A stretch of DNA of 64,000 nucleotides from CAZSHB01 sp964606885 (GCA_964606885.1 CAZSHB010000002.1:62001-126000); one strand, 5' to 3'; shown: positions 15,414 to 25,440, counted from the stretch's first letter. The notes: a model not told the origin generated them from the letters alone. Program-made: numbers and translations.

Positions 15414-16118
15414 ATGTTAAGAGCTTATAACGTGAGCAAAACCTTTACCCATAAAGGTATACAGACAACCATTTTGCAATCATGTTCACTGTTGCTTGAA
15501 CGGGGAACAACCTGTAGCATCATGGGCAAGTCTGGTTCTGGAAAATCTACCTTTATGCATTTGCTTGCAGGGTTTGATAAACCAACGTCAGGGACCGTTT
15601 TTTTTAATGGCCACTTAGTATACAAGTTTGAACCGCAAGAACGGGCTCGGTATAGTACATTTGTTCCTCAGCGGCCCTTTTTTATTAAAGAACTGACCGT
15701 GTTTGAGAATATAGCGCTTGCCGGTTCTATCGTGAATATGCCGCAAAAAAAGATAGAAGAAAACACGTTAGAATTTTTAAAAGAGTTTGACCTGCTTGCC
15801 TATAAAGATGCGTATATAGGCGAACTATCTGGTGGGCAACAGCAGCGTGTTGCCTTAGCGCGCGCACTTGTTGTTGAGCCTGAATGTTTGCTTGCCGATG
15901 AGCCAACAGGAAGTCTAGATGAGCAAACGGGCATGCACTTACTGGAAGTGCTGTTGCGCTGTGTTAAAAAGTGGCATATGAGTTTAGTGATAAGTACGCA
16001 TAATGAAGCCATAGCAAACAAGATGGAACTGGTTTTTCTACTCAAAGATGGTATCCTCGAGCCGGTTACAAATGCCGTTCAATTTCAGGGGACATCCTAT
16101 GAGTACAGCGCGTGGTAA
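15414..16118 (+). CDS. ABC transporter ATPase, LolD/MacB-like
   Basis: This 234-residue ATPase of the LolD/MacB/FtsE group has Walker A GKSGSGKST (38-46) followed by FMHLLAGFDKPTSGTV, typical of LolD. It also has a Q-loop (FVPQRP), signature LSGGQQQR, Walker B CLLADEPT and an H-loop (STHNEA). Proteins of this group power lipoprotein release or other mechanotransmission from the inner membrane. No cognate LolC/E permease is adjacent; instead murJ overlaps its 3' end by 20 bases. A link to cell-envelope assembly is likely, but the partner cannot be named from the window. Confidence 0.9.
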   Translation: MLRAYNVSKTFTHKGIQTTILQSCSLLLERGTTCSIMGKSGSGKSTFMHLLAGFDKPTSGTVFFNGHLVYKFEPQERARYSTFVPQRPFFIKELTVFENIALAGSIVNMPQKKIEENTLEFLKEFDLLAYKDAYIGELSGGQQQRVALARALVVEPECLLADEPTGSLDEQTGMHLLEVLLRCVKKWHMSLVISTHNEAIANKMELVFLLKDGILEPVTNAVQFQGTSYEYSAW

Positions 16119-17670
16119 AAAATTTATTCTTTCAAAAACTTTGCAAGTTGGTGGTAACACCTTAGTCAGTAGGTTTTTAGGGCTTGCACGAGAAATTCTA
16201 CTTATTCCTTTGTTGGGTGTAGAGGGTCTTGCTGATGCTTTTTCTACAGCTTTTTTAATTCCCAATTCGTTACGTAAGTTTTTTGCAGAAGGCGCTCTGA
16301 CATCAGCGTTTGTTCCTACTTTTGTACGCGTGCTTCGCAAAGAAGGTAAAGAGCAAGCTAATAAATTAACGGCTTTAGCGTTTTTAGTCTTTGAGGGAAT
16401 AGTTTTAATTTTATGCGCTTTGGTCATGCTATTTCCCGTTCAAGTCATATTTATCATGGCGTCAGGTTATGCTCCTGAACAAGTTGCAATAGTAGTACCC
16501 TGGTTGCGTATTTTAATGCCTTTTATTTTCTTTATTTCAACAAGCGCACTTCTTGCAGGCGCTATGAACTCCGTAAACCACTTTTTTGTACCCGCATTTT
16601 CACCCATATTGCTTAACCTATTTTTTATAGGAGGCACGCTGCTGTGTCTGACCTATAATTTGCCGGTTGAGTATCTTTGTTACGCTATTATGTTTGGTGG
16701 TTTTGCTCAGTTTGTACTTCATATATGGGCCTATTTTTATGAAGGTTTTTCTTTCGTTATGCCGACGCGTGATACGGTTGTGCATTTTAAAGAAATTTGG
16801 GTCAAATTTGTACCAGCATTTATTAGTATGGGTGCGATGGAATTTAATCTTATTGTAGATCAAAATTTTGCATCACATTTACACCCTGGCTCAGTAACGC
16901 TTATTAAATATTCGTCTCGTTTTATGGGCATTCCGCTTGGTGTTTTTGCCGTAGCATTTTCAACCATTTTGTTGCCCCATTTTTCTCGTGTGCGGATATA
17001 TGCGCCGTCCCGTTTAAGCTTTTATTTATTAGAGTCGACAAAGTTTGTTGTGTGGGTAACGCTTCCGGCTACGTTAATTATGAGCTATTTATCAGAAGAT
17101 ATTTTCCAAACATTATTTGCTTCAGTATCAAGTAAATTTCCAGCAGCTATGGTTCCTGAAGCGGGAACAATGCTGTTAGGTTTCTTGCTTGGTCTTTTCT
17201 TTTTATCAATCAATAAGATTTTGTTTAGTCTCTTTTATTCATTGCACGATACCCGTTATCCAACCATTATTGCTGGCATAGCGGTTGCCGCTAATATTGG
17301 GTTAAACATTATTAACCCGCTTGGTGGCTTTGGTATCGCTCTTGCTACAACAGCATCAGCTATGATACAGACCGGTTTATCGTTGCTCTTTTTATCGCGT
17401 GTACATAATTTTACGTTATATCCAAGCCGTTTTGGTGCATTCTTGGCACGCTATACATTGCAAGTTGGTCTTGTACTTATACCGTTTTATGGTGCATATC
17501 ATGCAATTTTATTTGGTTTGAACAGACTTCTTTTTGGTGAAAAAATGCGCTTTTTTATGCTCAAAAGTTTTGGCTATTGGGTTTGGGCAGGGCCATTGAT
17601 GGTAGCTTGTTTTTATTGTTTATACGCAACAAGAAGACTGTTTAAAGTGAAGCTTTATTTCTTGGATTGA
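16099..17670 (+). CDS. murJ: Lipid II flippase MurJ
   Basis: This is a polytopic MOP-superfamily protein of 523 residues with about 14 membrane segments. It carries the MurJ/MviN opening: SKTLQVGGNTLVSRFLGLAR, then FSTAFLIPNSLRKFFAEGAL and SAFVPTF with conserved arginines in the central cavity. It flips lipid II across the inner membrane for peptidoglycan synthesis. The ATG at 16099 with GGGGA six bases upstream is preferred over an in-frame ATG at 16048 within the ABC gene. The 20-base overlap suggests translational coupling to the ABC ATPase. Confidence 0.95.
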   Translation: MSTARGKKFILSKTLQVGGNTLVSRFLGLAREILLIPLLGVEGLADAFSTAFLIPNSLRKFFAEGALTSAFVPTFVRVLRKEGKEQANKLTALAFLVFEGIVLILCALVMLFPVQVIFIMASGYAPEQVAIVVPWLRILMPFIFFISTSALLAGAMNSVNHFFVPAFSPILLNLFFIGGTLLCLTYNLPVEYLCYAIMFGGFAQFVLHIWAYFYEGFSFVMPTRDTVVHFKEIWVKFVPAFISMGAMEFNLIVDQNFASHLHPGSVTLIKYSSRFMGIPLGVFAVAFSTILLPHFSRVRIYAPSRLSFYLLESTKFVVWVTLPATLIMSYLSEDIFQTLFASVSSKFPAAMVPEAGTMLLGFLLGLFFLSINKILFSLFYSLHDTRYPTIIAGIAVAANIGLNIINPLGGFGIALATTASAMIQTGLSLLFLSRVHNFTLYPSRFGAFLARYTLQVGLVLIPFYGAYHAILFGLNRLLFGEKMRFFMLKSFGYWVWAGPLMVACFYCLYATRRLFKVKLYFLD

Positions 17671-17687
17671 TATTTTAGTGGATTGCT

Positions 17688-18311
17688 ATGAGTAAAAAAA
17701 TAATTTTTTTGGTCGCAGTAACATTTTTTAATGTGTGTTTAGCTGATTGTGAGGAACCTATGGTGAAAGTTATACTTATTCATGGTAATGGTAACAGCAC
17801 AATCTCTGATAATTGGCTTCCTTACGTAAAAGAGCAATTAACAAAACTTGGCGTGAAAGTAATTGCTCGAGATTTTCCTGATGCTTACTTAGCAAAAATG
17901 TCTACATGGATATCGTTTTTGAAAGATGAACTTAAGGCGGATGCTCATACTATTATTATTGGGCATTCTTCTGGTGCTGTATGTGCAATGCGCTATGCAG
18001 AAAAGTATCCGTTGCTAGGAACTGTTTTAGTCGGTGTTTGTTATACGGATCTTGGTTTTGAAACAGAACGATTAAGTGGCTATTACGATGCGCCTTGGAA
18101 TTGGCAAGCAATTAAAAATAACCAACAGTGGATAGTGCAATTTGCTTCAACTGATGATCCGTGGATTCCCATTGCTGAACCACGTCATGTGCGTAAAAAC
18201 CTCAATACGGAATATTACGAGTACTCTAACAAAGGGCATTTTGGTGGAGACCGTGTGTTTACAGAATTTCCTGAATGTATTGAGGTCATTAAGCAAAAAT
18301 TAGGTTTATAG
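17688..18311 (+). CDS. Secreted alpha/beta hydrolase, RBBP9/YdeN type
   Basis: A signal peptide (MSKKIIFLVAVTFFNVCLA) precedes a small serine-hydrolase domain. VILIHGNGNSTISDNWLP is the oxyanion-side motif, IIIGHSSGAVCAMRYA carries the nucleophile serine, FASTDDPWIP the aspartate, and SNKGHFGG the histidine. Together these are a complete triad of the RBBP9/YdeN family, whose substrates are poorly known. Export is unusual, as family members are commonly cytoplasmic. It lies 17 bases after murJ and may be cotranscribed. Confidence 0.85.
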   Translation: MSKKIIFLVAVTFFNVCLADCEEPMVKVILIHGNGNSTISDNWLPYVKEQLTKLGVKVIARDFPDAYLAKMSTWISFLKDELKADAHTIIIGHSSGAVCAMRYAEKYPLLGTVLVGVCYTDLGFETERLSGYYDAPWNWQAIKNNQQWIVQFASTDDPWIPIAEPRHVRKNLNTEYYEYSNKGHFGGDRVFTEFPECIEVIKQKLGL

Positions 18312-18316
18312 AAACT

Positions 18317-19231
18317 CTATTTCTTGGATTGATCTACTACAAAACTATGAGCAAGTAGATTCTTATCAAATGGTCCGGTAATGCCTTGTGTTGCATACAG
18401 GTACACCATGGTTTGGAAAATAACGCTTATAGTGCTTGCTATCAGGAACAAGAAGAACACAAATGCCATAGTAGTAAAAATAAGTAACAGGCTTGTTAAT
18501 GCTGATCCAATAATAAAGGGCAGCACAAACGCGCTTGCACATGCAGCTGCTATATAACCAAGTATGCTTACTAAGATTACGCCACCGATACTAAAACTAC
18601 CGCTGACCAATTCGCCCCATGTCTTTTTAAAAGTTTTACCAGACAGTTTAAGACTTTCTAGAGTACTTGTTTGTTCTAGAGCAAGTATGGGTATCATAAA
18701 GAAAATAAGCACTGACCAACCGATTGCTATGCTACCGTGTAGTAACGAGCCAATAATCGATGTTGCCAAGCTTGAACTGTTTTTGTTTTTATTGCGTAAT
18801 GCGCGTAGTAATAATCCCAGTGCCGTTGTTATTCCTGCAAACATGATAATTACTTTGAGTCTTGCGAGCATAGCAATGCATGAACGTGTTACAGAGGCAG
18901 GTTGATGTTGCACTTTATGTGCAACATAGTGGCTCATAGCAGATTTAAAAAACAGAGAAATAGACGTGAGTGTCCATATGCAGAGCGCGCCACACACTGC
19001 TGCTAGAGAACAAAAGAGTAGTTTTGCATCATGAGGTGAGCTTTGGCTGTGGTTGATGCCGTCGATCAGGAGAAAAACAATGATTGAAAAAAATAAATAA
19101 AATAACGCTGCTGTTATGAAAAGTGGAATGGGCAGTAGGACAAAGAGCAAGGTTTTTTTATTGTTAAGTGCAAACAGTAGGCTTGTTTTTGTTATAAGCC
19201 ATCCGTTATAAAGTCTTGTTGAAAATGACAT
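18317..19231 (-). CDS. Polytopic membrane protein, DUF6159-like
   Basis: The 304-residue protein has about six membrane segments. The N-terminus (YNGWLITKTSLLFALNNKKT, then a hydrophobic run) resembles the DUF6159 family pattern, in which a Gly-Trp and a short amphipathic stretch precede the first helix; this match is from memory and tentative. Other segments include LKVIIMFAGITTALGLLL, SIAIGWSVLIFFMIPILA and VILVSILGYIAAACASAFV. AAGGAG precedes the ATG. It is convergent with the hydrolase gene, five bases apart. Function is unknown. Confidence 0.72.
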   Translation of the reverse strand: MSFSTRLYNGWLITKTSLLFALNNKKTLLFVLLPIPLFITAALFYLFFSIIVFLLIDGINHSQSSPHDAKLLFCSLAAVCGALCIWTLTSISLFFKSAMSHYVAHKVQHQPASVTRSCIAMLARLKVIIMFAGITTALGLLLRALRNKNKNSSSLATSIIGSLLHGSIAIGWSVLIFFMIPILALEQTSTLESLKLSGKTFKKTWGELVSGSFSIGGVILVSILGYIAAACASAFVLPFIIGSALTSLLLIFTTMAFVFFLFLIASTISVIFQTMVYLYATQGITGPFDKNLLAHSFVVDQSKK

Positions 19232-19333
19232 GCGATCTCCTTAGAACTATCTTTTTGAATAATAAGAGATTTGAGAATATCAGATTTGGAAGATGGTCTA
19301 CAAGAAGTGGGATTGGGAGTGAGTTTTTTAATT

Positions 19334-19410
<77 letters not shown>

Positions 19411-19434
19411 ATCTATACTGAGAAATGTAGCTAC

Positions 19435-19462
19435 AGCATAACAGTCAGAATGCTTATGTCAA
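19435..19462 (-). promoter_or_regulatory. Promoter of tRNA-fMet
   Basis: The minus strand reads TTGACA (19462-19457), a 16-base spacer, then TATGCT (19440-19435). Transcription would start about 18 bases before the mature tRNA. Confidence 0.65.
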
Positions 19463-19571
19463 CGAATTAAACCTGTTTATTATGCTCAACAGGAACGGCT
19501 GGAATAAGCATCTGATTAGTAACTCTGGACAAAAATTTTTGAGTATGATTATGGCTCACCGATTATTATGA

Positions 19572-21101
19572 CTATCTTCGCTCGAAATACTTATCCAGTG
19601 ATCGATACATGAGAGCCTCTTTAAGCTCTGGCGTACCAATAATCTCTTTGTTTTCAAGGTCGGCAATAGTACGAGCAACCTTTAACAGTTTATGGTATCC
19701 ACGCATGCTTAAATTAAGCTTATCAAACACCAATTTAATTAATTGTTCAGCCTCTGGGGTGAGCTTACAATGTTGTTCAACTTGCTCAGCGGTCATCAGA
19801 GCATTGTAGGTACAGGTAGTAGCAAAACGTGCAGTTTGTTGAGTGCGTGCCTGGATAACTTTTTCTTGCATTTGATCTGAAGAAAGGGTTGGTGCAGTGT
19901 CTTTAAGCGTGTCATATTCAACTGATGGTACGCCTATTTGGATATCAATTCGGTCCAGTAATGGGCCTGAAAGTTTGCCTAAGTAGCGGTCTATATGCTG
20001 TGCGCTGCATGAGCATGACTTTTTCTTGTCCCCATAATATCCGCATGGGCACGGGTTAAGCGCCGCTACTAGCAAGAATGATGCGGGAAACGTGACCGAG
20101 TTTTGTACACGAGAAATACAGACTTCTTTATTTTCTAGCGGTTGGCGGAGCACTTCTAAAGTATCTCGTTTGAATTCTGTTAGTTCATCTAAAAATAAGA
20201 TGCCATGGTGCGCAAGGCTGATCTCGCCTGGTTGTGGGTAAGAACCGCCGCCTACTAATCCTGCTTGGGAGATAGTATGGTGTGGCGATCTAAATGGTCG
20301 TTTAGTGACTAGTGGTTGGCCATTGAGTTTACCCGTTACTGAATAAATTTTACTAACCGCCAGTGTTTCTTGAAAGCTAAAGGGAGGCATGATGGAGATA
20401 AGCCTTTTTGCAAGCATCGTTTTGCCAGAACCAGGAGGCCCAATAAATAGAATGTTATGACCGCCAGCTGCTGCAATCATCAATGCTCGTTTTGCCTGTT
20501 CTTGTCCTTTAACTTGTGCAAAGTCTTCTGCGGTTGGTGTTGGCTTAGCATTGATCTTTGCCGGAGGTGTTGGTTGTAGTGGGCGCTCGTTACGTAGGTA
20601 AGCAATAAGTTCTGTAAGATGGGAGACACCAAGTACTTCTATATCTTGGATAAAGGCTGCTTCTTGTGCGTTTGCAAATGGTACAATAATTCGTTTTTTA
20701 CCAAGTTTGTGCATATCGTACGCAATAGCGAGTGCGCCCTTGATAGGTTTAATAGAACCATCAAGTGAGAGTTCCCCAAGAAAGAGTGTTTCATCAAGAA
20801 ATTGTTTTGGAATACTCAGAAGTTGAGCTGCTTGCAAAATACCGATAGCAATAGGCAAATCAAATAGTGTGCCTTCTTTTTTTAAGTCTGCAGGTGCAAG
20901 ATTGACGGTAATTTTACGATCTGGAATACGAATGCCGCAATTTTTAAGCGCAGTGTCAACACGTTGACGACTTTCTTTAATAGCTGCATCGGGTAATCCA
21001 ACAATGAAAAAGTTCATAAGCCCGAGTGACAAATCAACTTCAACTTCTACGCAATATGCGTCAACGCCAATAGTAGTGGCAGAAAATATTTTTGTATGCA
21101 T
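19572..21101 (-). CDS. comM: ComM/YifB-family AAA+ protein (Mg-chelatase-like)
   Basis: This is a 509-residue ComM homologue. The N-terminal Lon-protease-like fold has VEVDLSLGLMNFFIVGLPD and NLAPADLKKEGTLFDLPIA. A central AAA+ core has Walker A IGPPGSGKT and Walker B GILFLDELTEF, and a cysteine-rich insert (NPCPCGYYGDKKKSCSC) precedes the C-terminal Mg-chelatase lid. ComM is a hexameric helicase that promotes branch migration when transformed DNA is integrated. Finding it suggests that DNA uptake and recombination may occur. AAGGGGG precedes the ATG. It is transcribed alone. Confidence 0.95.
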   Translation of the reverse strand: MHTKIFSATTIGVDAYCVEVEVDLSLGLMNFFIVGLPDAAIKESRQRVDTALKNCGIRIPDRKITVNLAPADLKKEGTLFDLPIAIGILQAAQLLSIPKQFLDETLFLGELSLDGSIKPIKGALAIAYDMHKLGKKRIIVPFANAQEAAFIQDIEVLGVSHLTELIAYLRNERPLQPTPPAKINAKPTPTAEDFAQVKGQEQAKRALMIAAAGGHNILFIGPPGSGKTMLAKRLISIMPPFSFQETLAVSKIYSVTGKLNGQPLVTKRPFRSPHHTISQAGLVGGGSYPQPGEISLAHHGILFLDELTEFKRDTLEVLRQPLENKEVCISRVQNSVTFPASFLLVAALNPCPCGYYGDKKKSCSCSAQHIDRYLGKLSGPLLDRIDIQIGVPSVEYDTLKDTAPTLSSDQMQEKVIQARTQQTARFATTCTYNALMTAEQVEQHCKLTPEAEQLIKLVFDKLNLSMRGYHKLLKVARTIADLENKEIIGTPELKEALMYRSLDKYFERR

Positions 21102-21259
21102 GATCCCCCTTAAAACCCTTATAGATCATAGTATGTGTATCATAGAAAGATCTATTTGTGAAATCTAAAGAGTGGCTGTGAGTGGTAGTTTCTAAAATTT
21201 AGCTTATACTCTGTTACTTTAAAAAAAAGCATCTATTTTTGAGTAGCAAAAGGTTTTTT

Positions 21260-24118
21260 ATGAAGCTTTATCCACTCTCCTTTTTTAGTCTTGTAGCATT
21301 ACTTTCGTTACATTCTGTACAAGCTACAAAAACATTCGGCAGCAGGGCTGGGACATCTGGATTTACGTTCAATTTTAATGCAAACAAAGTTGTCACTTCT
21401 GGTCTTGGGCCGGCACCAACATCATTTTACGCTGCGCGTACTGATGCAACTACTACTGATGAAACTGCTGCACCGTTTGCTGTTGCAGGTGTATTAGAAA
21501 GTGGTGGTGGTTTTGTTCCTATGTGTTTACAGCCTATGCGGTTGAATGGCATTGATGGTCAAACTAATCCCTTGTATGGTCAGCAAATTTCTTTACTAGG
21601 TGCTTACAGCGGCACGCCATTGGTAGTGCGAGCTGACGATCCTACTTATTTGTATTGGATTTTTACTGGTGTTGATGCGCCGTTTTCGGGCGCTTCATCA
21701 TCACCACAACTAAAAGACGCACAAGGTGCCTCTGGTTCTGATGGCTCTGTTACTGCGGGTATAGTGCAGCTTGTTGGCGGTGGGTATGCGTATTGCGCTG
21801 TTAAGAAAAATGGCGGTACTACGTTTGGAGAAGTTGGTAGTGGTGTTGCTGTGTGCCAAGTGCTGGTAGGGGGTATTACACAACTTCCAGCAGTAGCAGG
21901 GGACACTGGTATTAAAGCTACTCCGTTAGATATTAGTTCAAGCAGTATAAAAATTACGACAAATGCAGCGTCATTAAGTAACACTATTCTTGATATGTAT
22001 TGGGATAGTTCTTTGCAACGTTTATATGTCTGTTTTAAGGCAACAGGTGCAGCGGGTGCTTCTGATGGGGTGCGCGGCGTTGTTGTAGGGTATATATCTA
22101 ATGGAACACTTACGTTTTATTCGTTTGCTCCAGCTTCAGCATTTACGGGCACTAATTATATTGTTGGTGGTGTTGGTTCTTCTACTGTTACAACGATCTA
22201 TAAATTTAGACCAATGTTTACGTCTACCAGTCTTAATTACGGTATCGTTTTAGGTAATGCGGATGATGAAGCAACAGCGCAAACTACGGTGTACGCTGTG
22301 CCGTTAGTTAATAAAAATGTGTACGGTGCGGGTCTTAGTGTTGACGATACCACACAAGGTGTACTTGCAAGTAAAGATACTAATGTTGGTACTAATTTAA
22401 AAACATTTTATACCACCTCTAATGGCGTTAGTTATTTTACTGGGCGGGGCTTTCAAACGCCTGCAACAGTCACTGCAGATTTAACTGCAAAGACTGATAG
22501 GGCTGCTGTTGTTGGTGGCGGTGTTGCGCCTGGTACCGTGACGGATATGGTTGCGTACAAAGATGCAGTGTTTGTTTCTACAAGTGATGCGGTTACACAA
22601 TCTATTGGTATCTTTTACTCACAAGCATTGTTTGATGGCGATGGTGCAATCAAGTCATGGACACCATGGCAGCGTTGTTACACCTCTAACGATCCTAGTT
22701 ATAAAATTTATGGTATGGGATACCAGGGTAGTTATGGACAGTTTTTTACTGCAGAAGGCGCATCGTCTGGTGCGGTAAAGACCTTTAAAACAACCGTTTT
22801 CAGTAATGGTGAAGCGGATGGTATTTTAGGCGGTACTACTTCTAGCGCGAGTGTTGGTTTACTTAGTTTAGTAAAAACTTTATTTGCAGATATTCCAGCA
22901 GGTGTGCAGATGACGGATGTGTTCCCAAGCAACTGCTCTGCGTTTAGCCAAACAGCAAATCAAAAATTATCGGTAATGACTTTTTCTGGTTATAAGCAAT
23001 TAGTTATTGCACAAACAGGATTACAAGCGGATGGTATTTTTACACCAACTATTGGCGATTTTGATACGGGTAAAAGAACCTATACCGGTGGTGCAATTAA
23101 TACCGCCATGGCAGCAGATACACAGTTTATTTCCGTAACTGGCGGTGCGCTTGATACGATTGGCAGCATTAACAGCACAACCATGTTAAACGATGGTAAC
23201 TATGGCTACTTAGTAGTTGGTGGCGTTGGCGGTGTTGCTGTTCTTAAAAATGGCAGCGGTGCAGGCTGGGCTACTGCTGGATTACAAAAGTTTTTTAGTA
23301 ATATTGGCACGGATAAAAGTTTTGTGATGGTAGGGAATTATCAAAACGTACGTAAAGTATGGGCTGATGGAACTAACCTGTATGTGTTAACCAACACACA
23401 GCTTGATCGTATTCCGGCAGGGCAACTTGCTGTAGCAAGCCCTACGGCGTATACCGTTGCAACACTCAGTTCGTTAGGGCTATCTGTGGATGCGAGTTTT
23501 TCTGATGTTTTCACTTCAGGTAAACTTGCTTTCTTAGCAACCAGTTATGGGTTGTACCGTTCTGTTAATGGCACCGATTTTTCTACTGCTACCGTTGCAT
23601 TATCAAGTTTATGGACAAGTGTAACGCTGACAGATGCGCCATTTTCTGTGACGCGTTTATATGCAGTGTCGGCAACAGGTTTGCCATACGATGCTGCTAA
23701 ACAAGCAGGCGGTGGAAACTTGTATGTGCTTGCAGCTTCAGTAGCAACGGGCCTTTCTGCAACCTATCGCATTGCTCTCAGTGATGCTTCTTCTGGTGCG
23801 GTGACCAATAGTACCGTACAATTATTTCCAGATTATATTATCCAAAATAGTAATACTGGGTTTATCCAGTGGGGTGAATACAGAAATTACCAAACGACTG
23901 ATGGTTCGCGTGTGTATGCGCAACGGGCTGCTTACTTAGGGGCGCTGCCTTTAGTAGAAGATGCACCCCTTGCAACATCAGGAAAAAGTTATGGTCAGCG
24001 TGGGCGTCATACGCTGCCGTTTACTTTTACAGGATATACTGCATTAACTCCTATGGTGCGTACAGAAACAGGATCAATGTTGGTTGCAGGTGATAACGGA
24101 CTCCAAGTACTTGAATAA
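21260..24118 (+). CDS. Very large secreted protein, propeller-like repeats
   Basis: The product is 952 residues from the ATG at 21260 (AAAGG six bases upstream) with signal peptide MKLYPLSFFSLVALLSLHSVQA. The mature protein is rich in Gly, Thr, Ser, Ala and Val with recurrent short strands ending in tryptophan or tyrosine (DDPTYLYWIF, LYVCFKATGA, NLYVLTNTQLDRIPAG). This reads like a multi-bladed beta-propeller or beta-helix. Charged residues and cysteines are scarce. No catalytic motif is visible and the family is not recognised. An outer-membrane barrel gene follows after 16 bases, so the two may form a surface pair. Function is unknown. Confidence 0.75.
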   Translation: MKLYPLSFFSLVALLSLHSVQATKTFGSRAGTSGFTFNFNANKVVTSGLGPAPTSFYAARTDATTTDETAAPFAVAGVLESGGGFVPMCLQPMRLNGIDGQTNPLYGQQISLLGAYSGTPLVVRADDPTYLYWIFTGVDAPFSGASSSPQLKDAQGASGSDGSVTAGIVQLVGGGYAYCAVKKNGGTTFGEVGSGVAVCQVLVGGITQLPAVAGDTGIKATPLDISSSSIKITTNAASLSNTILDMYWDSSLQRLYVCFKATGAAGASDGVRGVVVGYISNGTLTFYSFAPASAFTGTNYIVGGVGSSTVTTIYKFRPMFTSTSLNYGIVLGNADDEATAQTTVYAVPLVNKNVYGAGLSVDDTTQGVLASKDTNVGTNLKTFYTTSNGVSYFTGRGFQTPATVTADLTAKTDRAAVVGGGVAPGTVTDMVAYKDAVFVSTSDAVTQSIGIFYSQALFDGDGAIKSWTPWQRCYTSNDPSYKIYGMGYQGSYGQFFTAEGASSGAVKTFKTTVFSNGEADGILGGTTSSASVGLLSLVKTLFADIPAGVQMTDVFPSNCSAFSQTANQKLSVMTFSGYKQLVIAQTGLQADGIFTPTIGDFDTGKRTYTGGAINTAMAADTQFISVTGGALDTIGSINSTTMLNDGNYGYLVVGGVGGVAVLKNGSGAGWATAGLQKFFSNIGTDKSFVMVGNYQNVRKVWADGTNLYVLTNTQLDRIPAGQLAVASPTAYTVATLSSLGLSVDASFSDVFTSGKLAFLATSYGLYRSVNGTDFSTATVALSSLWTSVTLTDAPFSVTRLYAVSATGLPYDAAKQAGGGNLYVLAASVATGLSATYRIALSDASSGAVTNSTVQLFPDYIIQNSNTGFIQWGEYRNYQTTDGSRVYAQRAAYLGALPLVEDAPLATSGKSYGQRGRHTLPFTFTGYTALTPMVRTETGSMLVAGDNGLQVLE

Positions 24119-24134
24119 CAGAGTGTAAAAAAGT

Positions 24135-25379
24135 ATGAAAAATAAGATTATTTTAGTTGTTGCTTTTATAAGTTCTAACGCATGGGCTTTGGCGCCAACC
24201 AATTTACTGCGTGATTATGACACTAATTTTTGGCCCTTTTCGCCAACATCAAAGTTCGTACAATGGACTACGGTTGCAGCATCAGGCCTTTCAGAAGTGG
24301 GTCGTAACAGTGCGGGTGATCTGGTTAACGTTGCGCAAGTGTGGAATGCTCAGCAAGATGCGCTTGCTATGTTAAAAGGGTTTGCTCCTGGCACGCCACA
24401 GTATCAGTTAGGGCAGTTGCTTAACGTTAATGATGATAATGGTGTACGCGGCCATTTTTCTGTTACGGGTAAGTATAATATGATGTTTAGCTCGCTTAAC
24501 GTGATACGCTTTAATTTGCCGCAAGGTTTTTTTATTGATGCAAGTATTCCGTTTTATGCATTACGCTTTCATCATGTTAATTGGGTTGATCTAACTCAAG
24601 ATGTGACGCTTGAAGATAGACTGACCAAGGATTTACTCACTAATAATATCTATCAAACAGCTAACGAGCTTGGTGATGGATTAAATATTTCTGGTTGGGA
24701 AAAGTCTGGCTTTGGGGATACCATCATTTTTGCCGGATGGTTTGGCAGATTTTTACAAGAAAAAGATTGGATTAAAGAAGTATTAGTATCAGTACGTATT
24801 GGTGCTATGTTCCCAACGGGTATAAAAGCTAACCAAGATCTTATTATGCCATTTGCTTTTGGTAACGATGGCGCGTTTGCATTACCGTTTGGCGCAGGAC
24901 TTGATGTGCGTTTTAGAAAAGTATGTTGGGCTGGTGGCCATTTAACGTTTATGCATATTTTTGATCATACGCGCAATTACCGTATTGCAACTAATCCAAA
25001 TCAAACATCGTTCTTATATTTACAAAAAGCACGTGCACGTAAACAGCATGGGTTTATACAAATGGCCAATTTGTACATTGAACCGCAAATCTATCGTGGT
25101 ATTTCTTTGCGTGTTGCATATGAGCATATCAAACAATCTAATGATCGCTTCCAGGTAATTGATAACACCTACTCTTCTATTATTGCTAATTTCACCACCA
25201 GCTTGGTTGAATGGACAACGCATCAACTCTTGTTCCAATTAAAGTATGATGGTGCCTTATGGCAGGGTTCTAATGAAGGCATGTGTCCACAAGCTTCAAT
25301 TTTTGCAGTGGTACCGTTTAACGGTCGTTCTTCTGTGCAAGTAGCAATGCTTGGACTTTCTTTAGATCTGTCATTTTAA
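24135..25379 (+). CDS. Predicted outer-membrane beta-barrel protein
   Basis: The 414-residue product has a signal peptide (MKNKIILVVAFISSNAWA) and no hydrophobic helices afterwards. It has many amphipathic strands of alternating pattern, glycine-aromatic turns, and a C-terminal strand SVQVAMLGLSLDLSF ending in phenylalanine, the signal recognised by the BAM machinery. It begins 16 bases after the large secreted protein and is followed by a terminator, so the two genes form one unit. It could anchor or export the upstream product, or be a porin. The specific family is not recognised. Confidence 0.75.
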   Translation: MKNKIILVVAFISSNAWALAPTNLLRDYDTNFWPFSPTSKFVQWTTVAASGLSEVGRNSAGDLVNVAQVWNAQQDALAMLKGFAPGTPQYQLGQLLNVNDDNGVRGHFSVTGKYNMMFSSLNVIRFNLPQGFFIDASIPFYALRFHHVNWVDLTQDVTLEDRLTKDLLTNNIYQTANELGDGLNISGWEKSGFGDTIIFAGWFGRFLQEKDWIKEVLVSVRIGAMFPTGIKANQDLIMPFAFGNDGAFALPFGAGLDVRFRKVCWAGGHLTFMHIFDHTRNYRIATNPNQTSFLYLQKARARKQHGFIQMANLYIEPQIYRGISLRVAYEHIKQSNDRFQVIDNTYSSIIANFTTSLVEWTTHQLLFQLKYDGALWQGSNEGMCPQASIFAVVPFNGRSSVQVAMLGLSLDLSF

Positions 25380-25410
25380 TATACAAAATTTTAGAGTAAT
25401 GAGTTTTAGA

Positions 25411-25440
25411 AAAGAGCATCTGTTGCAGGTGCTCTTTTTT
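25411..25440 (+). terminator. Rho-independent terminator after barrel gene
   Basis: The stem AAAGAGCATCTG / CAGGTGCTCTTT with a 4-base loop and T-run lies 31 bases after the barrel stop codon. The arms match the terminator at 29021-29055 almost exactly. Confidence 0.85.

Noticed and set aside
21646..21984. Open frames opposite large secreted genes (also 26473-26793, 27983-28330, 36091-36492, 53138-53554 and 53922-54185)
   Set aside because: They lie fully inside well-supported genes, lack ribosome-binding sites and have skewed compositions (Ser/Pro- or Cys/Tyr-rich) expected of antisense frames.
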